NCBI GenBank assembly: GCA_934217675.1
Contig: CAKQCV010000003.1
Span: forward strand, 32,117 to 96,116
DNA length: 64,000 bases
Source: an uncultured Prevotella sp.
GTDB lineage: Bacteria; Bacteroidota; Bacteroidia; Bacteroidales; Bacteroidaceae
Reading direction: 5' to 3'
Each line of letters starts with the position of its first letter. Position 1 is the stretch's first letter. Made by a program: the position numbers and the translations under genes. A model generated the notes under the pieces. It worked only from the letters and a program-made list of their open reading frames with translations. It had not been told where the DNA came from and ran no database searches. This document shows, piece after piece, positions 18,689-27,347 of the stretch.

Positions 18689-19303
18689 ATGTACAACGAA
18701 GATATGATGTTGCAGATATTCAATCATCCGGAAAAGGTTACAGAATGGGAGCTGGAGCAAGATTTGGTAGAACTTCCATTGTGGAGGCGCCAGAAAGCAA
18801 TGTCTTTCAATTTCTTGATAGACAGAGTGTTGTGTGCCAAAGCTTTTCTCCTTTTGAAGCGAGGGGTGGCAAAAGAGTATGGAATTACGGAGCAGTTGAA
18901 TTTTGATTATATAAACAACGGAAAACCTGTGTTGCGCAACAATCCCGCTATAAATTTCAATCTTAGTCATTGCCGTAGGGGTGTGCTCTGTGCTATCTCC
19001 TCAAAGCCTGTAGGTTGCGATATTGAGGAAATTGAAACATCGTTGGATCTTGATTTGGCGCATCATTGTTTTAACGAGCAAGAGTGTCGCATTATAACGG
19101 AGTCAGAAAAGCCATGTGTGGAGTTCACCAAGTTATGGACAGTAAAGGAGGCTGTGCTGAAGCTTACGGGCGATGGCATCAATGATGATTTGCCTTCGCT
19201 GCTTACTGCTGATTTGCTGGATAAACTGGATATAAAAACTGTGGTGTGTGAGAATTACGGATATGTGTATTCTGTGTGCAGATATAAGGCTGATTTATGT
19301 TGA
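18689..19303 (+). CDS. Sfp-type 4'-phosphopantetheinyl transferase
   Basis: This 204-aa enzyme should transfer phosphopantetheine from CoA to the serine of the carrier domains, turning apo-NRPS into holo-NRPS. The family's magnesium and CoA motifs are clear: GCDIE with Asp111 and Glu113, and FTKLWTVKEAVLKLTG with Trp150, Lys153 and Glu154. The length fits small Sfp/AcpT-like members. It is on the same strand as the NRPS genes, 77 nt downstream, but a strong terminator lies in between. The chosen ATG begins MYNEDMM; ATG codons five and six residues in are alternatives. Its position points to the five carrier domains upstream as the main clients, although it could also serve other carrier proteins. 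Confidence 0.93.
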   Translation: MYNEDMMLQIFNHPEKVTEWELEQDLVELPLWRRQKAMSFNFLIDRVLCAKAFLLLKRGVAKEYGITEQLNFDYINNGKPVLRNNPAINFNLSHCRRGVLCAISSKPVGCDIEEIETSLDLDLAHHCFNEQECRIITESEKPCVEFTKLWTVKEAVLKLTGDGINDDLPSLLTADLLDKLDIKTVVCENYGYVYSVCRYKADLC

Positions 19304-19350
19304 ATAGTTTTGTGTGTCAGAGTATAAAGGCATGTTGCTTTTGCTAAACT

Positions 19351-19430
19351 GCCTTCTTAGTGCTTGTAAGCCGTGCTTTTACGTCTCGTAAAGTTGCTGT
19401 TTACAAGCAGTAAGAAGGCTGTTTTTATTT
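19351..19430. terminator. Large two-tier hairpin terminator between PPTase and histidine kinase genes
   Basis: A 19-nt arm at 19351-19369 pairs with 19401-19419 with one mismatch (GCCTTCTTA...TAAGAAGGC). The loop contains a second hairpin (TTTACG-TCT-CGTAAA), and a T-rich tail (GTTTTTATTT) follows on the plus strand. The stop codon of the convergent kinase lies in the tail. It certainly works for the plus-strand gene; the minus-strand side has a poorer T-tract. Confidence 0.85.
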
Positions 19431-20837
19431 CCGCAAAGCGAAGTTGAAAACAAGTCCGCCTTTGTCTGCATTCTTCACGCTTATTGTTCCTCCGTGCAGC
19501 AATATGGCATTCTTCACGATGGCAAGTCCGAGCCCGGTTCCTCCCATCTTTCTGCTTCGTCCTTTATCAACACGATAGAAGCGTTCAAAGAGTCGTGCGA
19601 GATGCTCAGCCGGCACACCTGTTCCGTTGTCACTGAATGTGAAGTGCCACATCTTGTCATCCTCTTCAGCCGATACAGTAACAGTTGTTCCTTCTCCGGC
19701 GTATGCTATAGCATTGTCGGTAAGATTGCGGAACACACTGTAGATAAGCGACTGATTTCCGTGTATAGATATTCCGTCGGGCAATTTGTTTATGAATTTC
19801 ATCCTGTTAGCCTCCATTTGCAATGCCGTTTCTTTCTGAATGTTTGCAACGGTTTTGGATATGTCGACAAGAGTGAATTCGGTGAGCATGTCAGAGGCAT
19901 CGTCAAGTCTGTTCAGTGTAGAAATATCTCGCAGTAAAGATGTCAGCCGCTGTGCCTGTGCGAAGCAACGCTGCAGGAATTGCTTTTTCATCTCATCGTT
20001 GATGTTTGGATTATCCAGGATTGTTTCAAGATAACCCTGTATGCTTGCCACAGGAGTCTTCAACTCATGCGCAATGTTTTGCGTAAGCTGTCGTTTCAGA
20101 ATGTTTTGTTCCTGCTTGGTATGTTGCAGCCGTTTGTATATCTTTATTATCTTTTCGGCAATTTCTCCAAGTTCGTCACTTGGAAAAGCCGCGAGGTCCT
20201 CAGTATCAAGACTCTCGTTGTGGTCGGCACGGTTTGCAAAAGTGCGCAGTTTCTTGACGTTCATTCCCAGCCGATAAGTGAAGCGGTAAAGCAGAACGGT
20301 GAGCAGCAACACGGCTCCGAGCGAGAACCAAACATAATGCTGGTCGGTTTGCAGCATACGTGCCAGGCTGTTGTTGTACGGCAATGCACTTCTTATTATA
20401 AAATGCTGCTTAGGGAAATAAGTTGCAGAATAGAAGTACGACTGTCCCATAGTGGTACTTTTTCTGTCAATGTCGTATCCAGAGCCAAATTTCAGAGCCT
20501 TCTGAACTTCATCCCTGCTTATGTGATTCTCAAGTGCAGCATAGTTTTTGTATTTATTGTCGTATAGCACGTTGCCCCTCATGTCAATCAGCGTTACCCT
20601 CATGTCTGGCTCATAGTGAGTCTTGACATAAGTGTTTATATAATTCTCCGACATATTTTTTCTCATGGCAAGCATTTCAGCCATGTGCTCATTGTAGTCT
20701 TGCAATCTGGTGTCGAGAATATCAATCTTGTATCGTTTCTCTCTATCATGCTGAAAAACGATAAATGAGGCTGCAAACAAGATGAAAATTGTCAATACAC
20801 TGAAGTAAAGTTTAGTGCCAACAGAAGTTCTTTCCAT
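19425..20837 (-). CDS. PhoR-like membrane sensor histidine kinase
   Basis: The protein is about 470 aa. Order: TM1 near the N-terminus (YFSVLTIFILFAASFIVF), a periplasmic sensor region of about 140 residues, TM2 (WFSLGAVLLLTVLLYRF), a HAMP-like linker, HisKA with NIAHELKTPVASIQGY (His257), and HATPase_c with NLTDNAIAYA, DNGTGVP and GGTGLGLAIV. It should autophosphorylate and pass the phosphate to the regulator encoded just upstream. The start MERTSVG at 20837 is preferred over the upstream ATG at 20870 because the latter overlaps the regulator gene; 10 nt then separate the two. The signal sensed is not evident. Its operon converges with the NRPS/PPTase genes. Confidence 0.93.
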   Translation of the reverse strand: MERTSVGTKLYFSVLTIFILFAASFIVFQHDREKRYKIDILDTRLQDYNEHMAEMLAMRKNMSENYINTYVKTHYEPDMRVTLIDMRGNVLYDNKYKNYAALENHISRDEVQKALKFGSGYDIDRKSTTMGQSYFYSATYFPKQHFIIRSALPYNNSLARMLQTDQHYVWFSLGAVLLLTVLLYRFTYRLGMNVKKLRTFANRADHNESLDTEDLAAFPSDELGEIAEKIIKIYKRLQHTKQEQNILKRQLTQNIAHELKTPVASIQGYLETILDNPNINDEMKKQFLQRCFAQAQRLTSLLRDISTLNRLDDASDMLTEFTLVDISKTVANIQKETALQMEANRMKFINKLPDGISIHGNQSLIYSVFRNLTDNAIAYAGEGTTVTVSAEEDDKMWHFTFSDNGTGVPAEHLARLFERFYRVDKGRSRKMGGTGLGLAIVKNAILLHGGTISVKNADKGGLVFNFALRK

Positions 20838-20847
20838 ATCTTTTGGG

Positions 20848-21537
20848 TTAAGCGTCGAAATAATATCCAAATCCTAATCTCGTTACGATACACTTGGCAA
20901 ATCTTCCGATTTTCTTGCGCAGACGGGTAATGTTCACGTCTACAGTCCTATCCAGCACGAGCACATCCTTAGGCCAGATACGGTCTATCAGCTCTTGGCG
21001 TGAGAACACTCTTCCACGCTCGTCGAGCAGTAGATGCAGAATTTCGAATTCCGTTTTGGTGAAAGGCACATCCTCACCGTCTATGCTTACAGTCTTTTTG
21101 TCGAGGTTCAGCTCCAGTCCCTGATAACTGATGATATTGCTCTGTTGGTGATTGTCTTTTTCTTGAGTCCTTCTCAAAACGGCTCTAACTCTGACCATAA
21201 CCTCACGTATGGAGAAAGGCTTTGATATATAATCGTCGGCTCCGAGATTAAAGCCTGTCACGGTGTCGTTCTCAGTATCTTTTGCAGTGAGGAATATTAT
21301 TGGTATATTCATGGTCTGCTGATTTCCTTTGAGCTTCTTTGCCAAGGCAAATCCCGACATTCCCCCCATCATGACATCGAGTAACAGCAAGTCGTATTTC
21401 TCAATATTCATCTCAAGAGCCTCCTCGGCAGAGTTTGCGGTGTCTACGTCATACCCCTCTGTTTCGAGGTTAAACTTTAGAATCTCGCATAAATCCTGTT
21501 CATCGTCAACTACTAAAATACGAGTATTTGTTTCCAT
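20848..21537 (-). CDS. OmpR/PhoB-family response regulator
   Basis: This 229-aa regulator has a receiver domain starting METNTRILVVDDEQD, with phospho-acceptor Asp54 (LLLLDVMMGG), the conserved Thr (FLTAKD) and Lys (ISKPFS). A C-terminal winged helix follows (TKTEFEILHLLLDERGRVFSR ending DRTVDVNITRLRKKIG). The ATG at 21537 is chosen because a -7 element sits at 21565-21572 and would lie inside the coding sequence if the upstream ATG at 21567 were used. It is the partner of the kinase that follows 10 nt later. Its targets are unknown. Confidence 0.94.
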   Translation of the reverse strand: METNTRILVVDDEQDLCEILKFNLETEGYDVDTANSAEEALEMNIEKYDLLLLDVMMGGMSGFALAKKLKGNQQTMNIPIIFLTAKDTENDTVTGFNLGADDYISKPFSIREVMVRVRAVLRRTQEKDNHQQSNIISYQGLELNLDKKTVSIDGEDVPFTKTEFEILHLLLDERGRVFSRQELIDRIWPKDVLVLDRTVDVNITRLRKKIGRFAKCIVTRLGFGYYFDA

Positions 21538-21564
21538 CCTTTTAATATTATATGATTTCGGTTG

Positions 21565-21572
21565 CAAAGATA
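21565..21572 (-). promoter_or_regulatory. Bacteroidetes -7 element before the response regulator operon
   Basis: On the minus strand this reads TATCTTTG, matching TAnnTTTG, 28 nt upstream of the ATG at 21537. No clear TTTG is seen at -33, so strength is uncertain. Confidence 0.5.
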
Positions 21573-21628
21573 TTCAATTTAATGTTCATATATATTTCAG
21601 GCATATTACAATTCGGTTACTTTTGCAT

Positions 21629-23782
21629 TCACCTTTTTATAGGAATTGAAAATTCAAATCTTGCTCCGTTTGTATAGTCAGCATTAATTTCAATCTTTCC
21701 ACCAAGCTTTTCTGCGATAACTTTGCAAATATACAGTCCGAGACCAGCCCCTTGTTTGTATTTGTCGAGTTTGCTGAAACGTTCGAAAATTGTAAGATGC
21801 TTGTCTTTAGGTATACCTATTCCAGTATCAGTAACAGTGATTTTTAGTATGTTGTTCAGGTCGTCAGTGCTACATTCAAGCGTAATGCTTCCCGCTTCAG
21901 TATATTTCATTGCATTTGTGAGCATGTTTTCTGTAACCTGTATCAAGCGCCGCTTGTCAGACAGTATGGTGAAGCTTTTTGGAATCTTTATGTCACAGAC
22001 AAGTTCTACAGCGTCTGCCTTCCTGTGTATAGTATCATTGATGGCTTGTTTGCAAGCATCATAAATGTTTACTTCCTCAGATTTCATTACATACTTTCCG
22101 CTTTCAATACTTGTCAAATCCAAAATGTCATTGATGAGCGTTGTAAGAATCTCAGAGTTGGTAGTAATCATTTTTGTCATTTCCTCTCGTTCTTCGGCAG
22201 TCATATAGTCGCTGTTCTCTGAAAGAATCTGCGAGAATCCAACTATCGAGTTTAGAGGTGTGCGTATCTCGTGGCTCATGTTTTGTACGAACCTTGTCTT
22301 CATTCTGTCTGCCTCTTGCGCTTTGTCGTTGGCAATGTTCAAGTTCACCAGTGTATCCGTCAGGCATTTTCTTGTGTGCTGAAGCTTCTGTGTAAGCTTG
22401 TTGCTGCGCTGAAGATACAGATAAGCCAGTATAGATATAATTGCAATTATGGCTAATATTACGATATATCTTATTCTTAGAGATTGTGCTTCCTTCTCCT
22501 GTGCTTTCCTTGCCATTTGCTGATGAACAAGCGAGTTGCTGAGACGTTGAGCCAACAACCGTTGGTTCATGTAGGATATACGTTTACTTTCAGTATTTGC
22601 CAGTGCAAGAGCTTCCTCGTTTTTCAGATGCGACAGTTCAAGGTCGTTGTTTTTTATCTTCAGGTTCGTCTGCTCAATTTCAAGTTCCGAAAGTTTGTTG
22701 GCAGCCCGTTGTTTGTCGAGCTCCGATAGATTATTGCTAATCTCTGCACTCATTCTTGCCCAATCGGCAATAAATGTTTTCTTGCTGTCGCCATATAGCG
22801 AAGTGTTCAGTTTTTGCATGGAACTGAACATTTGTGGCAATCTGCCCTTCCGCTTGTTGTAGGCAATGTCTACGAAGAGGCGGAAAGCTCCCATTTCAGT
22901 TTGTTGCATTTTCTTTTCTGCTTCAGGATTCTTTCCGTCGTTGATGAGTTTCATTACTTCAAGACAGTTTGCTATAAACGGCATGATGTTAGGAGCAGTA
23001 TTTTTGTATGATATGAATTTGTCGTATGCTTTTTTGAATTCATCATCCTTTTCGAGCATGAACAAAGTAAAAGCCTTATACCCCCACAACCCTTTGATAG
23101 CTGGAATGTATTCAGATTCCTCCAGACCTTTGTTGATAGTTTTAATGGCATCCTGGAAATGCCATACAATGATATAACATTCGGCAATCCTCTTGTAGTC
23201 AATGCCTATGTCATGTTTTATGTTGTATTTCTTGTAGCAGTCGATAGCCTGATTATATTCATCGATAGCCTGCACAATCTGCAATTGCTTGCGGTGCATG
23301 TTTCCAAGAGAAATGTGTCCGATGATTATTCCGTAGCTATGCCCATGCTGCTTAGCAAATTTCAGCATGTTGTCTTGATATTTCAAAGCTTCAGAATAAT
23401 AGGCATAATTCGTCAGATATGTAACCTTGTATGAAACAGCATTGTAGAAAGCTTCCACCTTATTGTATTTCAAAGCTAAATCCATTAGTGGCTTCAATGT
23501 TTTTTCCAGCTTGGCAATGTTGTCAGGCTTCATATATTCGTACTTCATCGGGATAGTGAGTGCCAGAAGTTCCATATCCCTATTGCCTTCGGCAACAGCT
23601 TTTTTTCGTATGTAATTGGCAATATCAATACATTCTTTACTATTTATTTTCTTTAATGCATCTTTATATAGAGAGTACAGTTCCGTTTCTTGCTTGCTGT
23701 TTTGTGCATGCAAGTTATATGCCGTTAATAATGCTATTGCGATTATTATTGCTTTTAGATAGATAGCGATGTTCCTTCTCAT
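21629..23782 (-). CDS. TPR-containing sensor histidine kinase (second of a tandem pair)
   Basis: This 717-aa kinase has an N-terminal signal/anchor (MRRNIAIYLKAIIIAIALL). About 350 residues of helical TPR-type repeats, predicted periplasmic, follow, with a coiled-coil stretch up to about 430 and one transmembrane segment (IVILAIIAIISILAYLYL). The end is HisKA with NMSHEIRTPLNSIVGFS (His504) and HATPase_c with NMLTNAMKYT, DTGIGIP and GAGLGLYI. No receiver or DNA-binding domain is attached. The start ATG overlaps the stop of the upstream kinase as ATGA, so the two are translationally coupled. They share architecture and much sequence and probably arose by tandem duplication. No response regulator partner is adjacent on its own transcript; the nearest is the PhoB-like gene 91 nt downstream, which has its own -7 element. 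Confidence 0.9.
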   Translation of the reverse strand: MRRNIAIYLKAIIIAIALLTAYNLHAQNSKQETELYSLYKDALKKINSKECIDIANYIRKKAVAEGNRDMELLALTIPMKYEYMKPDNIAKLEKTLKPLMDLALKYNKVEAFYNAVSYKVTYLTNYAYYSEALKYQDNMLKFAKQHGHSYGIIIGHISLGNMHRKQLQIVQAIDEYNQAIDCYKKYNIKHDIGIDYKRIAECYIIVWHFQDAIKTINKGLEESEYIPAIKGLWGYKAFTLFMLEKDDEFKKAYDKFISYKNTAPNIMPFIANCLEVMKLINDGKNPEAEKKMQQTEMGAFRLFVDIAYNKRKGRLPQMFSSMQKLNTSLYGDSKKTFIADWARMSAEISNNLSELDKQRAANKLSELEIEQTNLKIKNNDLELSHLKNEEALALANTESKRISYMNQRLLAQRLSNSLVHQQMARKAQEKEAQSLRIRYIVILAIIAIISILAYLYLQRSNKLTQKLQHTRKCLTDTLVNLNIANDKAQEADRMKTRFVQNMSHEIRTPLNSIVGFSQILSENSDYMTAEEREEMTKMITTNSEILTTLINDILDLTSIESGKYVMKSEEVNIYDACKQAINDTIHRKADAVELVCDIKIPKSFTILSDKRRLIQVTENMLTNAMKYTEAGSITLECSTDDLNNILKITVTDTGIGIPKDKHLTIFERFSKLDKYKQGAGLGLYICKVIAEKLGGKIEINADYTNGARFEFSIPIKR

Positions 23783-25953
23783 TTCTCAAATGGAATAGTG
23801 AACCAGAATCGTGCGCCTCCTGTATATTCTGGGTCAATGTTGATGCTTCCGCCAAGTTTTGTGGCTATTGTTCTGCAAATGTCAAGTCCGAGCCCTGTGC
23901 CTTGCTTAAATGAGTCAAGCTTTTTGAACCTTTCAAAAATCTCAGCTTGCTTGTCTTTCGGAACACCGATGCCGGTATCTGTCACCGCGAATGTAAGCAT
24001 TCCTGGATTTGCAGCAGCAGAACACGACAGAGTTATGCTTCCGTGTGTAGTGTTCTTTTCTGCATTTGTAAGCATATTTATCAGCACTTGGCGTACTCGG
24101 TTGCGGTCGGTAATTGTGGTGCAGGAATCGTCTACGTCAGAAGTGAATTTCATTTCAACCCCAGGTGCAAGTCTGTGGCGTACAGTTTCTATTGTTTCTC
24201 TGCACAAGTCATTTATGCCAACCATTTCCTTGCTCATCGTGAAGCTGTTGTTCTCAAGGTCTGTAATGTCAAGAATGTCGTTGACGATGGTAATGAGCAT
24301 ATCAGAATTGTCGGCAATATGCTTTGTCATTTTCTTTTTTTCTTCAGTGTCAATCTCTTCGCCCATGTCAGTCAGCAGTTGCGAGAATCCCACGATGGCA
24401 TTGAGTGGAGTTCTGATTTCATGGCTCATGTTTTGTATGAACAGCGTTTTCATTTGTTCAGACTGTATTGCTTTGTCTTTTGCTGCAAACAGCTCCTTTA
24501 TGCTGCTGTTAAGTTTCTTGTTGCCTTCTTCTATCTTTTTTGCAATGTTTTTCTTTCGCCATATATATGCAAATGTCATGACAAGTGCAAGCAAAGCAAA
24601 CGTCAAGATAGAGTCACTGATGAACTTTTCCTGTTTCATTCTCCTGTCTTTCTCTTTCTTTTCCAATTGCTGTGTGGCTATTGAGTCGGCAAGCTGCTTG
24701 GCAAGCAATTGTTGGGTGGTGAACGACAGATGCTGCTTGTCTTCTGCAGCTTGTGCCAATTGTGTCGCATAGAGTCCACGTTCCAATTCAAGCGAGGAGT
24801 TTCGCAGTAGCATCTGGGTGTTAGACAGTTCCAACTGTGTCTTTTTGTTTATAATCTGTTGCTGTTCAGCTTTTAGATGTTGGTCAATAAAAATATTCTT
24901 CATGCTTTTCTTGTCACTTTTGAATATAGCCATACTATTCTCATAATGGTTCAGCAACAGTTTTTGCAGATATTCAATACCTTTTGCATAATCGTTTTTT
25001 CTCTGGCAAAGTGCAGCATAAAGCCTGTAGCTCTCATCGTCAGAGATTTTTGCTATGCTGTCGATAATGCTTTCTGCATCATTGTATCTCCCGTCGTATA
25101 TAGCCTTGCATGCCTTGATGGCATTGTTCATTATAATGTAGCTATTTTCAAGCTTTGTCTTGTTCTTTTGCAGGTAGCTGTATTTTTCAATAAACTCTTT
25201 GTCGTGTCCGAGCATAAAGTTTCCGTAACATTCGTATATATATACATTATTTGTATCGGCATAACTCCTACAGTATTCCAGAGCTTTCTTTGCAGCTTTT
25301 AGCAAATTGTCGTAGTCACCCATCATGCGATAGCAATCGCTGATACTAAGATATTCTCTTGATATAAATCTGCGGTAGCTGCTGTCCTTATAGCTGTTGA
25401 TAGCTTTTTGGTAGCTGTTGATTGCTTGCGACAACTCGCTGCGGAATTGCTGTAGCACACCATCCATTCTATACAGAGTTTGTATTCCCTCTTGATGACC
25501 ATGTTTCGTGGCTAAATTCTTTTGTTCTTGCAGATAGAGAAAAGCTTCAAGATACTTTTGCTCACGTATGAGATACGTCTCTTTTAGAGAAACGGCATAA
25601 TAATAGTAATGCTGCATGCCATATTGTTTCGTCTTGTCGAGAACCGCTTTCACGGTTCTGTCCACGGCATTAAGGTTTTGTGGCTTGTAGAATTCATGCA
25701 GTATATTTACGGTTAGAGCATTTATTTCTCCATATCTGTCTCCTATGGCAATGGCTTTTCGTCTGAGGCTGTCAGCAAAAGCAATGCCCTGTGGCTTTTT
25801 CCTCATGTTGTATGCTTTTACATACAAAGGATAAAGTTTATCGTTTATCTTTTGTGGATTATTCTGGGCTAATGCAGAAATGGTCATAGTGCATAGCAGC
25901 ACCATGACAACAAGGAAACGCCTTATATATTTATTAAATAGACAATTTGCCAT
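23779..25953 (-). CDS. TPR-containing sensor histidine kinase (first of a tandem pair)
   Basis: The 724-aa protein has a signal-like N-terminus ending LCTMTISALAQ, TPR-like helical repeats to about residue 400, a coiled coil and one transmembrane helix (ILTFALLALVMTFAYIW). A kinase core follows with NMSHEIRTPLNAIVGFS (His511), NMLTNAEKNT, DTGIGVP and GTGLGLDI. The layout matches the orphan TPR-HisKA-HATPase sensors common in Bacteroidales, in which the periplasmic repeats are thought to sense an envelope or nutrient cue. It is the first gene of the two-kinase operon and is preceded by a -7 element at 26022-26029. Confidence 0.9.
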   Translation of the reverse strand: MANCLFNKYIRRFLVVMVLLCTMTISALAQNNPQKINDKLYPLYVKAYNMRKKPQGIAFADSLRRKAIAIGDRYGEINALTVNILHEFYKPQNLNAVDRTVKAVLDKTKQYGMQHYYYYAVSLKETYLIREQKYLEAFLYLQEQKNLATKHGHQEGIQTLYRMDGVLQQFRSELSQAINSYQKAINSYKDSSYRRFISREYLSISDCYRMMGDYDNLLKAAKKALEYCRSYADTNNVYIYECYGNFMLGHDKEFIEKYSYLQKNKTKLENSYIIMNNAIKACKAIYDGRYNDAESIIDSIAKISDDESYRLYAALCQRKNDYAKGIEYLQKLLLNHYENSMAIFKSDKKSMKNIFIDQHLKAEQQQIINKKTQLELSNTQMLLRNSSLELERGLYATQLAQAAEDKQHLSFTTQQLLAKQLADSIATQQLEKKEKDRRMKQEKFISDSILTFALLALVMTFAYIWRKKNIAKKIEEGNKKLNSSIKELFAAKDKAIQSEQMKTLFIQNMSHEIRTPLNAIVGFSQLLTDMGEEIDTEEKKKMTKHIADNSDMLITIVNDILDITDLENNSFTMSKEMVGINDLCRETIETVRHRLAPGVEMKFTSDVDDSCTTITDRNRVRQVLINMLTNAEKNTTHGSITLSCSAAANPGMLTFAVTDTGIGVPKDKQAEIFERFKKLDSFKQGTGLGLDICRTIATKLGGSINIDPEYTGGARFWFTIPFEK

Positions 25954-26021
25954 ACGATTGTTTCTATAAGTTTATACGTCAATGTTTGTTTAGGCAATAA
26001 CCCATTAAAGTAAAGACAATG

Positions 26022-26029
26022 CAAAGATA
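26022..26029 (-). promoter_or_regulatory. -7 element for the tandem kinase operon
   Basis: The minus strand reads TATCTTTG, 69 nt upstream of the kinase ATG. No convincing -33 TTTG is seen at the usual distance. Confidence 0.5.
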
Positions 26030-26080
26030 AGTAATAATATTGTCTTTTTTTATTTCTTATGCCAAATCTTTTTCCTGTCG

Positions 26081-26113
26081 TTTCTTCTAATACCATATTT
26101 TGATGTAATTTTG
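26081..26113 (+). promoter_or_regulatory. Promoter of the sulfur amino acid operon
   Basis: TTTC at 26081 and TAATTTTG at 26106-26113 are separated by 21 nt, close to the TTTG/TAnnTTTG consensus. The ATG at 26142 lies about 28 nt past the -7 box. Confidence 0.6.
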
Positions 26114-26141
26114 CAGCTATAAAAAACTAATTAAAAAGAAA

Positions 26142-27317
26142 ATGAATAATCAGACAAAGGCAATTGATACTCCATTTGGAAAGCGTGATGCCTATGGATC
26201 TTTAAGTATGCCAGTTTATCATACTGCAGCATACGAGTTTGACACAGCAGCCGATATGGCTGAGGCTTTCACCGGGAAAGTTATAGCTCCAGACTATTCG
26301 AGAGTGATGAACCCTACGGTTATGTACCTTGAAGACAAGGTGAAAGCATTGACGGGGGCAAGCAATGTAGTGGCAATGTCGTCAGGTATGGCTGCAATAA
26401 GCAACACACTTATGGCTCTTGCCGCATCAGGAAAGAATATTGTTACTTCACGCCACATGTTTGGAAACACCTTCTCGCTGATAACAGAGTCACTAAAACG
26501 CTTTGGAGTAGAAGCTCGTCCTTGTGATTTGCTGAACCTTGCAGAAGTAAAAGAAAAGATGGATGAGAACACTTGCTGCATATTCCTTGAGATTATAACT
26601 AATCCGCAGATGGAAGTTGCCGATCTTAAAGAGCTTGCCGCAATTGCACATGAATATAAGGTGCCACTTGTTGCGGATACTACGGTTATCCCGTTCACAC
26701 AGTTCTCAGCAAAGGAGCTTGATGTTGATATAGAAGTGGTTTCAAGTACTAAATATCTTTCAGGTGGTGCGACTACACTTGGCGGACTCGTTATTGACTA
26801 TGGCACGACATCAGGTTTTGGACACACAATAAAGAATGAAATGCTGTTCAACTTTGGTGCTTACATGACACCGCATGTGGCATACATGCAGTCGCTCGGA
26901 CTTGAAACACTCGATGCAAGATACCGTGTGCAGAGCCAGAATACATTGTATTTGGCTGAGAAACTGCGCACATTGTCAGAGATTAAGAGTGTGAATTATG
27001 TCGGTCTTGCCGATAACCCTTATCATGCAATAGCTGAAAAGCAATACGGAAAGACCGCAGGAGCGATGATGACTATCGACTTGGAGAGCAAGGAAGCATG
27101 CTTCAATATGATAAACAACTTGAAACTTGTGCGCCGTGCTACAAATCTGTTTGACAATAAAACGCTTGCCATTCATCCTGCAAGCACTATATTCGGGTTG
27201 TTCTCTGATGCAGAGCGTGCTGCTATGGATGTTCTCGACACTACAGTGCGCATATCTGTAGGCTTGGAAGACATGGATGATGTGTTTGAAGATATAAAGC
27301 AAGCATTGAAGGCATAG
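26142..27317 (+). CDS. Cys/Met metabolism PLP enzyme (cystathionine gamma-synthase / O-acetylhomoserine sulfhydrylase type)
   Basis: This 391-aa fold-type I PLP enzyme has the family signature: YSRVMNPTVMYLEDKVKAL for the cofactor-phosphate and tetramer arm, SSGMAAI, the aspartate in ADTTVIPFTQ, and the Schiff-base lysine in SSTKYLSGGA (Lys204). Members form or cleave C-S bonds in cysteine, homocysteine and methionine metabolism. The next gene, 30 nt downstream, is a MalY/PatB-type C-S lyase. The pair could make homocysteine from an activated homoserine plus cysteine (gamma-synthase then beta-lyase). Sulfhydrylase or methionine gamma-lyase activity cannot be excluded by sequence reading alone. 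Confidence 0.88.
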   Translation: MNNQTKAIDTPFGKRDAYGSLSMPVYHTAAYEFDTAADMAEAFTGKVIAPDYSRVMNPTVMYLEDKVKALTGASNVVAMSSGMAAISNTLMALAASGKNIVTSRHMFGNTFSLITESLKRFGVEARPCDLLNLAEVKEKMDENTCCIFLEIITNPQMEVADLKELAAIAHEYKVPLVADTTVIPFTQFSAKELDVDIEVVSSTKYLSGGATTLGGLVIDYGTTSGFGHTIKNEMLFNFGAYMTPHVAYMQSLGLETLDARYRVQSQNTLYLAEKLRTLSEIKSVNYVGLADNPYHAIAEKQYGKTAGAMMTIDLESKEACFNMINNLKLVRRATNLFDNKTLAIHPASTIFGLFSDAERAAMDVLDTTVRISVGLEDMDDVFEDIKQALKA

Positions 27318-27347
27318 TATAATAGCTCTTAGATAAAATAAAAGACA

